Shown piece by piece: positions 48,362 through 57,806 of a DNA stretch of 64,000 bases (positions are counted from its first letter, which is position 1; every line of letters begins with the position of its first letter). A model generated the notes under the pieces. The model had not been told where the DNA came from. It worked only from the letters and a program-made list of their open reading frames with translations, and made no database searches. A program made the translations under genes and the position numbers. This stretch comes from Novosphingobium percolationis (GTDB taxonomy: Bacteria > Pseudomonadota > Alphaproteobacteria > Sphingomonadales > Sphingomonadaceae): assembly GCF_020179425.1 (NCBI RefSeq), contig NZ_JAILYM010000008.1, positions 91,241 to 155,240 on the forward strand, written 5' to 3'.

Positions 48362-49501
48362 ATGGCCTTGAACAGCCGCATCTGCGACATGCTGAAGATC
48401 GAATACCCGATCGTCCTCGCCGGGATGGGCGGGGCAAGCGTTCCGGCGCTGGCGGCTGCGGTTTCCAATGCTGGCGGGCTTGGCGTGCTGGGCGCCGCAG
48501 CCTGCGCACCCGAACGGCTGCGGGCATGGATCCGCCAGACCCGCGAATTGACCGACAAGCCGTTCGGGGTCGATACCCTGCTGCCGGCTTCGGTGCGCCG
48601 GGGCAAGCCTCCACAGAGCGGCGCCGCGCCGATCGATCCGATGGCGCTGGCAGCCGAATACCGCCAGTTCACCGAGGATTTCATGGCCCGCGAAGGGTTG
48701 GCCAAAGCTGACGGCGAGGCAGCTCGGCGCGCGATCGGCGGACGCGATGCCGAAGGCGGCCCGCCGCTGTTCTCGAAGGAGTTCTTCGAAGCGCAGATGG
48801 AAGTGGTGATCGAGGAAAAGGTTCCGGTCTATGCTGCGGGCCTTGGCAACCCCGGCCCGTGGATGGACCGGCTCCACGCGAACGGAACGGTCGTCATGGC
48901 CGTGGTTGGCAAGGTCCAGCATGCGCGACAGGTGGTGGAAAGCGGGATCGACGTGATCGTCGCCCAGGGCCACGACGGCGGCGGGCACAATTCGCCGATA
49001 GGGACCATTTCGCTGATCCCGCAGGTGGTCGACGCGGTGGGTGACCGGGTGCCGGTGCTGGGCGCTGGCGGCATATCCGACGGGCGCGGCGTGGCCGCCG
49101 CCTTCATGCTGGGCGCGGAAGGCGCGTGGGTCGGCACGGCGTTCCTGGCCACCGAGGAGGCGGGAATCGAGGACTTCCAGAAGGAGGCGATCGTCGAGGG
49201 TGGTGATGCCGATACCGTGGTCAGCCGGTCGATCACCGGCAAGCCGGCGCGGATGATCCGCAATAAATGGGCCGACGCCTGGGTCGGGGCCGGCAAGGAA
49301 CCGCTGCCGATGCCGTACCAGTCGATGATCGCCGGTCCGGTCATGGCGGCCGGAATCGCTGCCCGGCGCAAGGACATTCTGCCGGGTTTCGCCGGCCAGG
49401 GGATCGGGCTGATCCATGCCGTGCGCCCCGCCGCCGCGGTCATGGCGGAGCTTGTGGCCGATGCCGAAGGCGCGCTCGCGCTGGCCAGCCGTTTCCGCTG
49501 A
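48362..49501 (+). CDS. Nitronate monooxygenase family flavoprotein
   Basis: A 379-residue FMN-binding TIM-barrel enzyme of the NMO/2-nitropropane dioxygenase family. It opens with EYPIVLAGMGGASVPALAAA and contains GIDVIVAQGHDGGGHNSPIG (conserved His/Gly flavin region), PVLGAGGISDGRGVAAAFML and GAEGAWVGTAFLATEEAG. GGGAGAGAAAC precedes the ATG. In CoA-dependent operons such proteins may act as enoyl reductase-like or oxidising flavoenzymes rather than on nitronates. Confidence 0.85.
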   Translation: MALNSRICDMLKIEYPIVLAGMGGASVPALAAAVSNAGGLGVLGAAACAPERLRAWIRQTRELTDKPFGVDTLLPASVRRGKPPQSGAAPIDPMALAAEYRQFTEDFMAREGLAKADGEAARRAIGGRDAEGGPPLFSKEFFEAQMEVVIEEKVPVYAAGLGNPGPWMDRLHANGTVVMAVVGKVQHARQVVESGIDVIVAQGHDGGGHNSPIGTISLIPQVVDAVGDRVPVLGAGGISDGRGVAAAFMLGAEGAWVGTAFLATEEAGIEDFQKEAIVEGGDADTVVSRSITGKPARMIRNKWADAWVGAGKEPLPMPYQSMIAGPVMAAGIAARRKDILPGFAGQGIGLIHAVRPAAAVMAELVADAEGALALASRFR

Positions 49502-49516
49502 CCGGGGGCAAGGCGC

Positions 49517-50692
49517 GTGACCGCATTTTCCGACAAGGCCGCGATCACCGGGATCGGCGAGACCGATTTCGTCAAGGGCACCGAACGCAGCGCGGTCGAC
49601 ATGATGCTGGAAGCCTCGCGCCGCGCGATCGCCGACGCGGGGCTCAAGCCCGGCGACATCGACGGCATGGTCCCACCGCCGATCTACACGACTTCCGAGG
49701 AGATGGCGGCCAACCTGGGGATCGACGTGCTGCGCTATGCCGCGACCGTCCACATGGGCGGCGCCAGCCCGACCACCGCGCTGCAAAATGCGGCCATGGC
49801 CATCGCCGCCGGACTGTGTGACCACGTCCTTGTCACGCTTGGCTGGAACGGATTCTCCGCGCTGCGGCCCAAGCCCGGCGCACCGCCGACCCGGCCGATG
49901 AACATGACCACGCTGACCAACACGATCCAGGGCTATTACATCCCCTACGGCGTCTTTCTGCCGGTGCAGATGTATGCCTGGCTGGCGACCCGCCACTCCC
50001 GGCTGTTCGGGGTCGGGCCAGAGGCAATGGGCGCAGTGGCGCTGGCCTGCCGCAAGCATGCCCAGCTTAATCCAAAGGCATTTACCTACGGGCGGCCACT
50101 GGACTGGGATACCTACGCGTCCTCGCGCTGGATATCCGAACCCTTCCGGCTTTACGATTGCTGCCTCGAAACCGACGGAGCCTGCGCGGTGGTGGTCTCG
50201 CGGATCGACCGCGCGCGCGATATGCCGCACGTGCCGGTGACGATCGCAGGAGCGGCGGAAGGGCACCCCTATCCGGCAGACGATATTCCCTCGCGTCCCG
50301 ATCCGTTCAAGATCGGGCTTTCCTACGCTGCGCCCAAAGCCTTCGCGATGGCCGGAATGACCCGCGAAGATATGGATTTCCTGCAGATCTACGACTGTTT
50401 CACTTACGTCGTCCTGCTCCAGCTCGAAGCGCTGGGATACTGCGAGCCGGGCGGACAGCTCGATTTCGTCAGGGATGGACAGATCGAACTGGGCGGGCGC
50501 TATCCGCTCAACACCCATGGCGGGCTGCTCAGCGAGGCCCACGTCTGGGGCCTCAACCACGTGGTCGAGGCGGTCCGCCAACTGCGCCACGACTGCGGTG
50601 ACCGCCAGGTCGAGAACGCCCAGACCGGCCTCGTCACCGGCTGGGGCGACCTGGGCGACGGCAGCATCGCCATCTTGCGGAGGTTCTCATGA
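49517..50692 (+). CDS. Thiolase-like lipid-transfer protein (Ltp2-type aldolase candidate)
   Basis: A 391-residue thiolase-superfamily protein from a GTG start. It has the SCP2-thiolase layout (AAITGIGETDFVKGTERSA; IYDCFTYVVLLQLEALGYCE; NTHGGLLSEAHVWGLNHVVE), but the usual nucleophilic Cys of thiolases is absent: the corresponding region reads HMGGASPTTALQNAAMA. Such proteins paired with a DUF35 partner are retro-aldol lyases on acyl-CoA thioesters (Ltp2 in steroid side-chain degradation). The DUF35 gene overlaps its stop by four bases, as expected for such a pair. Confidence 0.83.
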   Translation: MTAFSDKAAITGIGETDFVKGTERSAVDMMLEASRRAIADAGLKPGDIDGMVPPPIYTTSEEMAANLGIDVLRYAATVHMGGASPTTALQNAAMAIAAGLCDHVLVTLGWNGFSALRPKPGAPPTRPMNMTTLTNTIQGYYIPYGVFLPVQMYAWLATRHSRLFGVGPEAMGAVALACRKHAQLNPKAFTYGRPLDWDTYASSRWISEPFRLYDCCLETDGACAVVVSRIDRARDMPHVPVTIAGAAEGHPYPADDIPSRPDPFKIGLSYAAPKAFAMAGMTREDMDFLQIYDCFTYVVLLQLEALGYCEPGGQLDFVRDGQIELGGRYPLNTHGGLLSEAHVWGLNHVVEAVRQLRHDCGDRQVENAQTGLVTGWGDLGDGSIAILRRFS

Positions 50693-51165
50693 GCGAGGAT
50701 GCGGAACTGCCATCCAAACTGCGTCCCGATGCGCAGGCCCTTCCCGCCAAGCCGCGCCCGCGTCCTCAGGATCCCGTCGAACAGGAATTCTGGCGGCTGT
50801 GCCAGGACGGCCGGCTGCATTTCCAGCGCTGCTCCTCGTGCGGCACCTGGCGGCACCTTCCGCGCTATATGTGCGCACGCTGCGGCTCCCCCGAATTCGC
50901 CTGGCAGCCCAGTACCGGCAGAGGCACCTTGTTCTCGTGGACCGTTACGCATCAGGCCCTGCACCCGGCTTTCGCTCACGAAATTCCGCTTGTTGCGGCT
51001 GTGATCGAGCTGGAGGAAGGGGTGCGAATGGCGACGAGGCTGATCGATTGCGCGCCGGACGAGCTTCAACTCGACATGCCGGTCGAACTGACTTTCGAGA
51101 GGCTGGGGGACGATTTCCGGTTGCCGGTGTTCCGGCCGGCCGTGCCTGGAGAGAACGCGCGATGA
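50689..51165 (+). CDS. DUF35 zinc-ribbon/OB-fold protein, partner of thiolase-like lyase
   Basis: A 158-residue protein with an N-terminal helix (PVEQEFWRLCQDGRLHFQRC), a rubredoxin-like zinc ribbon CSSCGTWRHLPRYMCARCG and a C-terminal OB fold (GRGTLFSWTVTHQALHPAF, VPVAV-like strand). DUF35 proteins form complexes with non-decarboxylating thiolase homologues, binding acyl-CoA. Its ATG overlaps the thiolase stop, and its stop overlaps the next ATG (ATGA). Confidence 0.9.
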   Translation: MSEDAELPSKLRPDAQALPAKPRPRPQDPVEQEFWRLCQDGRLHFQRCSSCGTWRHLPRYMCARCGSPEFAWQPSTGRGTLFSWTVTHQALHPAFAHEIPLVAAVIELEEGVRMATRLIDCAPDELQLDMPVELTFERLGDDFRLPVFRPAVPGENAR

Positions 51166-52385
51166 ACCTCGAATATGGCCCCGAGCATGCGCGCTTTCGC
51201 GACGAAGTGCGCGATTTTCTGGCCCGCAACGGCCACCGCGCCCCGCACGCGTCGCAGCGCGCCGCCCGGCCGGATGCCGCCGCGGTCGCCTGGCAGAACC
51301 TGTTGATCGAGCATGGCTACACCGCCCGATCCACTCCGAAGGAATACGGCGGCTATGGCGCCGAACCCGACATCCTGAAGTCCCGGATCATTGCCGAGGA
51401 GTTCGCCCGCGCGGGCCTGCCGGGCGGGCTTTCCAACCAGGGTATTTCGATGCTGGTGCCCACACTGCTCGAACTGGGCACCGAAGAGCAGAAGCGCCGC
51501 TGGATCGAGCCGACCTTGCGCGGCGACATCGTCTGGTGCCAGGGCTATTCGGAACCCGGCGCAGGATCGGATCTTGCCAGCCTGCGCACCAGCGCGCGCG
51601 AGGAAGATGGTCACTTCGTGATCAACGGGCAGAAGATCTGGACCAGCACCGCGCGGCAGGCCGACATGATCTTCTGCCTGGTGCGGACCGAGGCCGAAGC
51701 GCCCAAGCACGCAGGCATCTCCTATCTGATCTTCCCGATGGATCTGCCGGGGATCGAGGTCCGTCCGCTCAAGACGATGACGGGGCACGCCGAATTCAAC
51801 GAGACATTCTTCACCGACGTTCGGGTGCCGGTCGACCAGATTGTCGGGCAGCGCGGCCAGGGCTGGTTCGTCGCCAATGCAACGCTCGGCCATGAACGCG
51901 GGATGCTGGGCGATCCCGATGCCCTTGAAAACCGCCTGCTGGCGCTGATCCGGCTGATGCAGGAGGAGCGGATCGGATCGGCCCGCGCGATCGACAATCC
52001 CGTGCTGCGCGACCGCCTTGTCGCGCTGCAGGCGGAAGTCGCGGCGATGAAGTACAACGGGATGCGCGTGCTTTCCAGCCAGCTCAAGGGCGACGCCGGG
52101 GGCATGGCCAAGCTGATCGTCAAGCTGCAGAGCTGCGAACTGGCGCACCAGATCTCGGCCCTGGCAATCGACGCGCTGGGCGAAATGGGCATCCTCTACG
52201 CCGACAGCCCGCGTGTGCGCGAAGGTGGGATGTGGCAATGGAACTACATGTTCCAGTTGGGCCTCATCATCGGCGGCGGCACCGCCCAGATCCAGAAAAA
52301 CATCATCGCCGAACGCGGCCTTAACATGCCGCGCGAGCCGCGCCTTGCGCTGGCCGCTGCCCAGGGCCGGAAGGAAGTTGCCTGA
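51162..52385 (+). CDS. Acyl-CoA dehydrogenase, first of a pair
   Basis: A 407-residue FAD-dependent alpha,beta-dehydrogenase of acyl-CoA. Family motifs: FRDEVRDFLARNG at the start, CQGYSEPGAGSDLASLRTSA (flavin-binding, SEPGAGSD), GQKIWTSTA and the C-terminal GLIIGGGTAQIQKNIIAERG. Overlaps the DUF35 gene by four bases. Together with the next, shorter gene it resembles the heterotetrameric acyl-CoA dehydrogenases (alpha2beta2) of steroid and cyclic-substrate side-chain oxidation. Confidence 0.92.
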   Translation: MNLEYGPEHARFRDEVRDFLARNGHRAPHASQRAARPDAAAVAWQNLLIEHGYTARSTPKEYGGYGAEPDILKSRIIAEEFARAGLPGGLSNQGISMLVPTLLELGTEEQKRRWIEPTLRGDIVWCQGYSEPGAGSDLASLRTSAREEDGHFVINGQKIWTSTARQADMIFCLVRTEAEAPKHAGISYLIFPMDLPGIEVRPLKTMTGHAEFNETFFTDVRVPVDQIVGQRGQGWFVANATLGHERGMLGDPDALENRLLALIRLMQEERIGSARAIDNPVLRDRLVALQAEVAAMKYNGMRVLSSQLKGDAGGMAKLIVKLQSCELAHQISALAIDALGEMGILYADSPRVREGGMWQWNYMFQLGLIIGGGTAQIQKNIIAERGLNMPREPRLALAAAQGRKEVA

Positions 52386-53479
52386 TGGATTTCGGTCTAT
52401 CCTCCGAACAGGAGATGCTCGGCGACACGATCAGGCGCTGCCTTGCGGATACGTGCCCGCTCGATCACGTGCGGGTCTGCGTGAATGCGGGCAGCGCGGT
52501 CAGCGACCGGGTCATGGCTGCGCTCGACGAAATCGGGCTGACCGGCCTGATCGTGCCCGCAGCGCATGGCGGGCTGGGAATGACGCTGCTCGATGCGGTG
52601 GTGGTCGCCGAACAGCTTGGCCGGGCGGTGGCTCCGGCACCATTCCTGGCGCGCAGCGTGCTCGCCCCGCTGGCGCTGATGCTTGCCGGCTCCGCCGCGC
52701 AGCAGGCTGAATGGCTACCCCGGATCGCTTCGGGCGCGGCGCGCTTCGGCGTCGCGATCGCGGGCATTGTCGAAGAACGCGACGGCGTGACGGTGCGGCA
52801 CGACGGCGGCAGGCTGAGCGGCACCGCGCTGTTCGCGCTCGACTTCGAAGGGGCGGACCATTTCATTGTTGCCGATGCTTCGGGGCGCCTTCATCTGCTT
52901 GCCGCCGCGACGGCCGGGGTCGAACCGATCGCCTTGCAGACGATCGATGCGACCCGCGGCGTCGGCGAATTGCGGTTGACCGGCGCGGCGGCCGAACCCC
53001 TTGCCGACGATGGCGGCCTTGCGGCCCGGCGACTGCGCGACGCCGGCCGGATCCTGCTCGCCGCGGACAGCCTTGGCGCGGGCGAGGCGATGATCGAGCA
53101 GGCGGTCGCCTATGCCGGGGAGCGCGAGCAGTTCGGGCGGGTCATCGGCAGTTTTCAGGCGGTCAAGCACATGTGTGCCGAGATGGCTGCGCGGCATGAG
53201 CCATGTCGTGCTCTGGTGTGGTATGCCGCGCACGCCTTCGACGCCGTTCCCGTCGAGGCGGCACTGATGGCCTGCCACGCGAAATCGCACACCGGCGAGG
53301 TCCACCGCTTTGTCGCGCGAACAGCGACCGAGGTGCACGGCGGCATGGGCTTTACCGACCTGCTGGGCCTGCACTTCTGGTTCAAGCGGATCGGGTTCGA
53401 CCGCCAGGTTCTGGGCGGACCCGAGCGGGTCAGGGAAGAAGCGGCGCAGCTACAGGGATTGACCGCAACGGCGCAGTAA
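52385..53479 (+). CDS. Acyl-CoA dehydrogenase, second of a pair
   Basis: A 364-residue acyl-CoA dehydrogenase-family protein with a more divergent middle (the SEPGAGSD flavin motif is not recognisable) but with conserved N-terminal (MDFGLSSEQEMLGDTIRRCL; VPAAHGGLGMTLLDAVVVAE) and C-terminal helices (YAGEREQFGRVIGSFQAVKH; EVHGGMGFTDLLGLHFWFKR). The missing flavin motif suggests it contributes half of shared active sites with its neighbour. Starts with TGATG overlap at 52385. Confidence 0.9.
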   Translation: MDFGLSSEQEMLGDTIRRCLADTCPLDHVRVCVNAGSAVSDRVMAALDEIGLTGLIVPAAHGGLGMTLLDAVVVAEQLGRAVAPAPFLARSVLAPLALMLAGSAAQQAEWLPRIASGAARFGVAIAGIVEERDGVTVRHDGGRLSGTALFALDFEGADHFIVADASGRLHLLAAATAGVEPIALQTIDATRGVGELRLTGAAAEPLADDGGLAARRLRDAGRILLAADSLGAGEAMIEQAVAYAGEREQFGRVIGSFQAVKHMCAEMAARHEPCRALVWYAAHAFDAVPVEAALMACHAKSHTGEVHRFVARTATEVHGGMGFTDLLGLHFWFKRIGFDRQVLGGPERVREEAAQLQGLTATAQ

Positions 53480-53500
53480 GATCGACCGGGAGAGAAGACG

Positions 53501-55114
53501 ATGACCGAGTGGAATTTCGGCGATATTCTTGATGCCATCGAACCGGCGCTTCCGCCCGATGCCCCTGCCCTGATCCATGGGGATCGGCGGATCACCTGGC
53601 CGGAAATGGCTGCGCGGTCCAACAATCTTGCCCGCGCGCTGCGCGGCCGGGGGATCGAAGCCGGGGCCAAGGTTGCCTTCTACATGCGCAACCGGCCCGA
53701 ATACGGCGAAACGATGGCCGCCTGCTTCAAGGCCCGGCTGACCCACGTCAACATCAACTACCGCTACAAGCCGGACGAGGTCTTTTACATATTCGACGAT
53801 TCCGATGCCGAAGTGATCGTCTACAGCAGCGAATTCCGCGATTGCATCGTCGAATTGAAGGAGCGGCTCGGCAAGGTCCGGGTCTTTGTCGAAATCGGCG
53901 ATCCGGCAGGAATCGCGCCATTTGCCGAACCCTATGAGGCGCTGGCGAGCCAAGGCGACGGTTCGCCGCTCGGCATCGCCCGGTCGCCAGATGACCTGCT
54001 GTTCATCTACACCGGCGGCACCACCGGCATGCCCAAGGGTGTGATGTGGCGGCACCAGGATTTGCGGCAGGCGCAGCTCGATTCGGCCGGCCTGCTTGGT
54101 CCGGCGCCCCGGGACATGGCCGAAACCGTCGCGATGCTTGCCGCCGATGGGCCGGGCCGGGTGTTCCTTCCGGCCTGTCCGATGATGCATGGCACCGGCC
54201 TCCTCTCGGCCCTGGGCACCATGATGGCCGGCGGCTGCATCGTCACGCTCGACAGTCCGTCGTTCGATGCCGACGAGCTGTGGCGCGCGGTCGAGGAACA
54301 CCGCGTGCAGTCGGTCGCGATCGTCGGAGACGCCTTCGCCAAGCCGATGCTCGCCGCGCTCGACAAGGATCCCGGACGCTACGACATGACGAGCCTGATC
54401 TCGATCGTCTCATCAGGCGTCATGTGGAGCCGCGAGGTCAAGGAGTGCCGGATCAGGCACATTCGCCAGGTCGCGCTGATGGACGTCTTCGGCGCTTCCG
54501 AGGGGCTGGGCTATGGCCTGTCGGTGACCACCGCACTCGGTTCCGTCCAGACGGCCAGATTCGTGATCGGCGAGCATTGCGACGTGTTCGACGAGCACGA
54601 CGCCAAGGTTATGGCGGGCAGCAGGGTTCCGGGCTTGATCGCGCGCAAGGGCGCGATTCCGATGGGCTATTACAAGGATCCCGAAAAGTCCGCGAAGACA
54701 TTCCGGACGATCGGCGGCGTGCGCTACTCGATCCCCGGCGACTGGTGCCAGGTCGAGGCAGACGGCAGTCTGACCCTGCTCGGGCGGGGCAGCGTCTGCA
54801 TCAACACTGCCGGGGAAAAGGTCTATCCCGAGGAAGTCGAGGAGGCGCTGAAGACCCACCCATCGGTGGCCGATGCCCTGGTGGTTGGCGTGCCCGACGA
54901 AAAATGGGGCCAGGCCGTGACCGGTGTGGTGGTTCTGGAGCGCAGCGCCGACTTCGACGAGGCCGCACTCAAGGCCCATGTCCGCCAGCAACTGGCTGGT
55001 TACAAGACTCCGAAGGCGGTCTATCCGGCCGGCATCGCGCTGCGCGCATCGAACGGCAAGGCTGACTATGCCGCGGTGAGGGACTTCGCGATCAGCCGGG
55101 GTGCAGCGAGGTGA
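53501..55114 (+). CDS. Acyl-CoA ligase (AMP-forming, FadD-like)
   Basis: A 537-residue ANL-superfamily enzyme activating a carboxylic acid to its CoA thioester. Motifs: FIYTGGTTGMPKGVMWRH (ATP-binding), AWKDG-like GDWCQVEADGSL, INTAGEKVYPEEVEEALKTH and the C-terminal Lys region in ALRASNGKADY. The position after the dehydrogenase pair indicates it activates the pathway substrate acid. AGAGAAGACG lies before the ATG; 22 bases after the dehydrogenase stop. Confidence 0.92.
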   Translation: MTEWNFGDILDAIEPALPPDAPALIHGDRRITWPEMAARSNNLARALRGRGIEAGAKVAFYMRNRPEYGETMAACFKARLTHVNINYRYKPDEVFYIFDDSDAEVIVYSSEFRDCIVELKERLGKVRVFVEIGDPAGIAPFAEPYEALASQGDGSPLGIARSPDDLLFIYTGGTTGMPKGVMWRHQDLRQAQLDSAGLLGPAPRDMAETVAMLAADGPGRVFLPACPMMHGTGLLSALGTMMAGGCIVTLDSPSFDADELWRAVEEHRVQSVAIVGDAFAKPMLAALDKDPGRYDMTSLISIVSSGVMWSREVKECRIRHIRQVALMDVFGASEGLGYGLSVTTALGSVQTARFVIGEHCDVFDEHDAKVMAGSRVPGLIARKGAIPMGYYKDPEKSAKTFRTIGGVRYSIPGDWCQVEADGSLTLLGRGSVCINTAGEKVYPEEVEEALKTHPSVADALVVGVPDEKWGQAVTGVVVLERSADFDEAALKAHVRQQLAGYKTPKAVYPAGIALRASNGKADYAAVRDFAISRGAAR

Positions 55115-56718
55115 GCGGAATGTCGGACGATGACTGCGAAGCGCTGATCGTCGGCGCCGGGTTCAGCGGCCTTTATCTCCTTCACCGGCTTCGCGAGGCC
55201 GGCATCGATGCGAGGCTGATCGATGCGGCCGAAGAGCCGGGCGGGATCTGGTACTGGAATTGCTATCCCGGCGCACGGGTCGATTCGCAGGTGCCGCTGT
55301 ACGAACTGTCGCTGCCCGAGCTGTGGCGCGACTGGACCTGGAGCGAGCGTTATCCCGGCTGGCGCGAGCTGCGCGCCTATTTCCGCCATGCCTGCGACCG
55401 GCTTGAGCTGTGGCCGCACATGGCGATGGGACGCCGCATGACCGGCGCGGCATGGGATGAAGGCCAGCGCAAGTGGCGGATTACGACAGGGTCCGGCGAG
55501 ACAATCGCGGCGCGCTATCTGCTGCCTTGCCTCGGCTTTGCCGCTAAGGCCCACGTGCCCAAAATCGCCGGACTGGAAAGCTTTGCAGGCGAATGGCACC
55601 ATATCGGCCACTGGCCGCAGCAGGGACTGTCGATGGCCGGGCGCAAGGTGGCGATCATCGGCACCGGAGCGAGCGGAGTCCAGGTCGCGCAGGAAGCCGC
55701 AGCCGAAGCGGCGCAGCTCACCCTGTTGCAGCGTACGCCGATCCTGGCGCTGCCGATGCGGCAGGAGGCGCTGAGCGAGGAACAGCAAGAACGGGAGAAA
55801 GCCGATTATCCGGCGCTCTTTGCCGCCCGCCCGCTGACTCGCGGCGGGTTCGATGTGAACGGTGTCGAGATTTCCGCGCTCGACGTCGACGAAGCGGAAC
55901 GCCGCCGTCTGTTTGAAAGGCAATGGCAAGCCGGGGGCTTGCGCTTCTGGTACGCCAACTTCGCCGATCTGCTGACCGACGAACGGGCCAACCGCCACGC
56001 CTATGATTTCTGGCGCGACAAGACTAGGGCCCGGATCACCGACCCCGCGCTGCACGAGATCCTGGCGCCAAGCGAACCGCCCCACCCCTTCGGCACCAAG
56101 CGGCCGTCGCTGGAACAGCACTACTACGAGATTTTTTCGCAGGACAATGTCTCGCTGGTCGATCTCAAGCGGGCTCCGATCGAGCGCATCGTCCCCGAAG
56201 GGATCCTCACTGCGCAGGGCCTGGTCGAATGCGACCTGATCGTGTTCGCCACCGGCTTCGATGCCGGCAGCGGCGGCTTGACCCAGGTCGAGATCAGGGG
56301 CCGGGATGATCGCAGTCTTGCTGATGTCTGGCGCGGCGGAGTGGCAGCCTATCTGGGCGCCGCAGTCCATGGCTTTCCCAACCTGGCCTACCTCTATGGC
56401 CCGCTCAGCCCTTCGGGCTTTTCCAACGGCCCGACTGCGGCGGAGATCCAGGGCGACTGGCTGCGCGATTTCCTGGTGAAACTGCGCGACGGGGGTCTGA
56501 CGCGCTTCGAGGCTAACGCCGAGGCGGAGCGCGAATGGACCGCAAGCGTCGCCGCGATCGGGGCCATGACCCTCTTCCCGCGAGCGAAGTCCTGGTACAT
56601 GGGCGACAACATTCCGGGCAAGCCGCGGCAGTTGATAAATTACCCGAGCGTGGTTGGTTACACGAACTATTTGGACGAAGTAGCGGCGGACGGATACCGG
56701 GGCTTTGCGCTGGCATGA
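55111..56718 (+). CDS. Baeyer-Villiger monooxygenase (type I, CHMO-like)
   Basis: A 535-residue FAD/NADPH enzyme converting a ketone to an ester or lactone. It has Rossmann motifs GAGFSG (15-20) and GTGASG (184-189), and the BVMO fingerprint FXGXXXHXXXWP as FAGEWHHIGHWP (158-169). GTG at 55111 overlaps the ligase stop (GTGA); an ATG at 55120 is an alternative. The next gene encodes an alpha/beta hydrolase, the usual partner that opens the ester. Confidence 0.92.
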   Translation: MSGMSDDDCEALIVGAGFSGLYLLHRLREAGIDARLIDAAEEPGGIWYWNCYPGARVDSQVPLYELSLPELWRDWTWSERYPGWRELRAYFRHACDRLELWPHMAMGRRMTGAAWDEGQRKWRITTGSGETIAARYLLPCLGFAAKAHVPKIAGLESFAGEWHHIGHWPQQGLSMAGRKVAIIGTGASGVQVAQEAAAEAAQLTLLQRTPILALPMRQEALSEEQQEREKADYPALFAARPLTRGGFDVNGVEISALDVDEAERRRLFERQWQAGGLRFWYANFADLLTDERANRHAYDFWRDKTRARITDPALHEILAPSEPPHPFGTKRPSLEQHYYEIFSQDNVSLVDLKRAPIERIVPEGILTAQGLVECDLIVFATGFDAGSGGLTQVEIRGRDDRSLADVWRGGVAAYLGAAVHGFPNLAYLYGPLSPSGFSNGPTAAEIQGDWLRDFLVKLRDGGLTRFEANAEAEREWTASVAAIGAMTLFPRAKSWYMGDNIPGKPRQLINYPSVVGYTNYLDEVAADGYRGFALA

Positions 56719-57695
56719 ACGAGGCATCGCAATCCATGAAATCGGCGACATCCGATATTGTGCCGGAATGGGCGCCGGACACGTCAGTGCTGCCAGGCTG
56801 GTTCACCGATGCTCTGTCCGTTCCGCGCGAAGAAGGCTTCGTCACAGTCGGCGGCGTGCGGATGCACTACTTCCGCTGGGGCAATCCGGCGGCACCACCG
56901 GTCCTGATGACCCATGGTTTCCTCTCCCACGCACGCTGTTTCGCGTTTATCGCCCCACTTCTTGCCGACGATTACCACCTGGTCGCTTATGACCTGTCGG
57001 GCATGGGCGACAGCGACCCGCGTCCGGATTGCGACATGACCGCGCGCGGGCAAGAAATGATCGGGATTGCCGAAGCCCTGGGCCTGTTCGGGCACGCGCG
57101 AAAGCCAATCGTGGTCGCGCACAGCTTCGGTTCTGCCGTGGCAATACGGGCGCATGAACTCGCGCCAACCGCATTCGCCGGGGCAGCGATCTGCGACATG
57201 ATGATCCTGCGGCCATCGGAGCTGGAAAGATACTGGAGCAGTGGCCGAACCCGCCCCGGCTCTGGCGATCCCGACCGCCCCCATCGCTGCTATCCCGATT
57301 TCCCGAGCGCACGCGAGCGATACGTCCTGGCCCCGCCCCAGCCGGTGGGCGAACCCTTCCTGATGGATTACATGGCTTATCACGCGCTGCGCCGCGATGA
57401 GGCCGGTTGGACCTGGAAGTTCTCTCCGAGTGTGTTCAAGCGCGACAATTCGCACCGCTTGTGGCTTGAGATCGGTCCGCGCGTGGTTGCCGCCCCCGGC
57501 AACAAGGCGATCATCCATGGCGAGCAGAGCCAACTGTTCACGCTGGATTCGCGCCGCTATCTCCGTGAGCTGGGAGGAGGCGAGATCCCGGTCATCGCCG
57601 TTCCCGAAGCGCGCCATCACCTAATGCTGGACCAGCCATTGGCATTCGCGACGGCCCTGCGCGCGGTCATGGAACCATGGTCCGGGAACGACTGA
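56715..57695 (+). CDS. Alpha/beta hydrolase, likely esterase or lactonase
   Basis: A 326-residue alpha/beta hydrolase. The oxyanion region is LMTHGFLSHARCF, the nucleophile elbow is VVAHSFGSAV (Ser in AHSFG), and the catalytic His is in EARHHLMLDQP. A long lid insertion lies between about 180 and 260. Its ATG overlaps the BVMO stop (ATGA), strongly suggesting it hydrolyses the product of that enzyme. Last gene of the second catabolic operon. Confidence 0.87.
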   Translation: MNEASQSMKSATSDIVPEWAPDTSVLPGWFTDALSVPREEGFVTVGGVRMHYFRWGNPAAPPVLMTHGFLSHARCFAFIAPLLADDYHLVAYDLSGMGDSDPRPDCDMTARGQEMIGIAEALGLFGHARKPIVVAHSFGSAVAIRAHELAPTAFAGAAICDMMILRPSELERYWSSGRTRPGSGDPDRPHRCYPDFPSARERYVLAPPQPVGEPFLMDYMAYHALRRDEAGWTWKFSPSVFKRDNSHRLWLEIGPRVVAAPGNKAIIHGEQSQLFTLDSRRYLRELGGGEIPVIAVPEARHHLMLDQPLAFATALRAVMEPWSGND

Positions 57696-57806
57696 TCGAA
57701 TTCCAACCAACCCTGCCTTGCCCCCGAGCCGGACAGATGGGGACCGGATTAGCCCGCCGACGCGTACAGCGATGCGCCTCACCAAAGCTGCAACCAGGAG
57801 CCCGGA

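Noticed and set aside
47882..50590. A 902-codon minus-strand frame
   Set aside because: Antisense to the GntR, nitronate monooxygenase and thiolase-like genes, with His/Arg/Asp-rich composition and no conserved motif.
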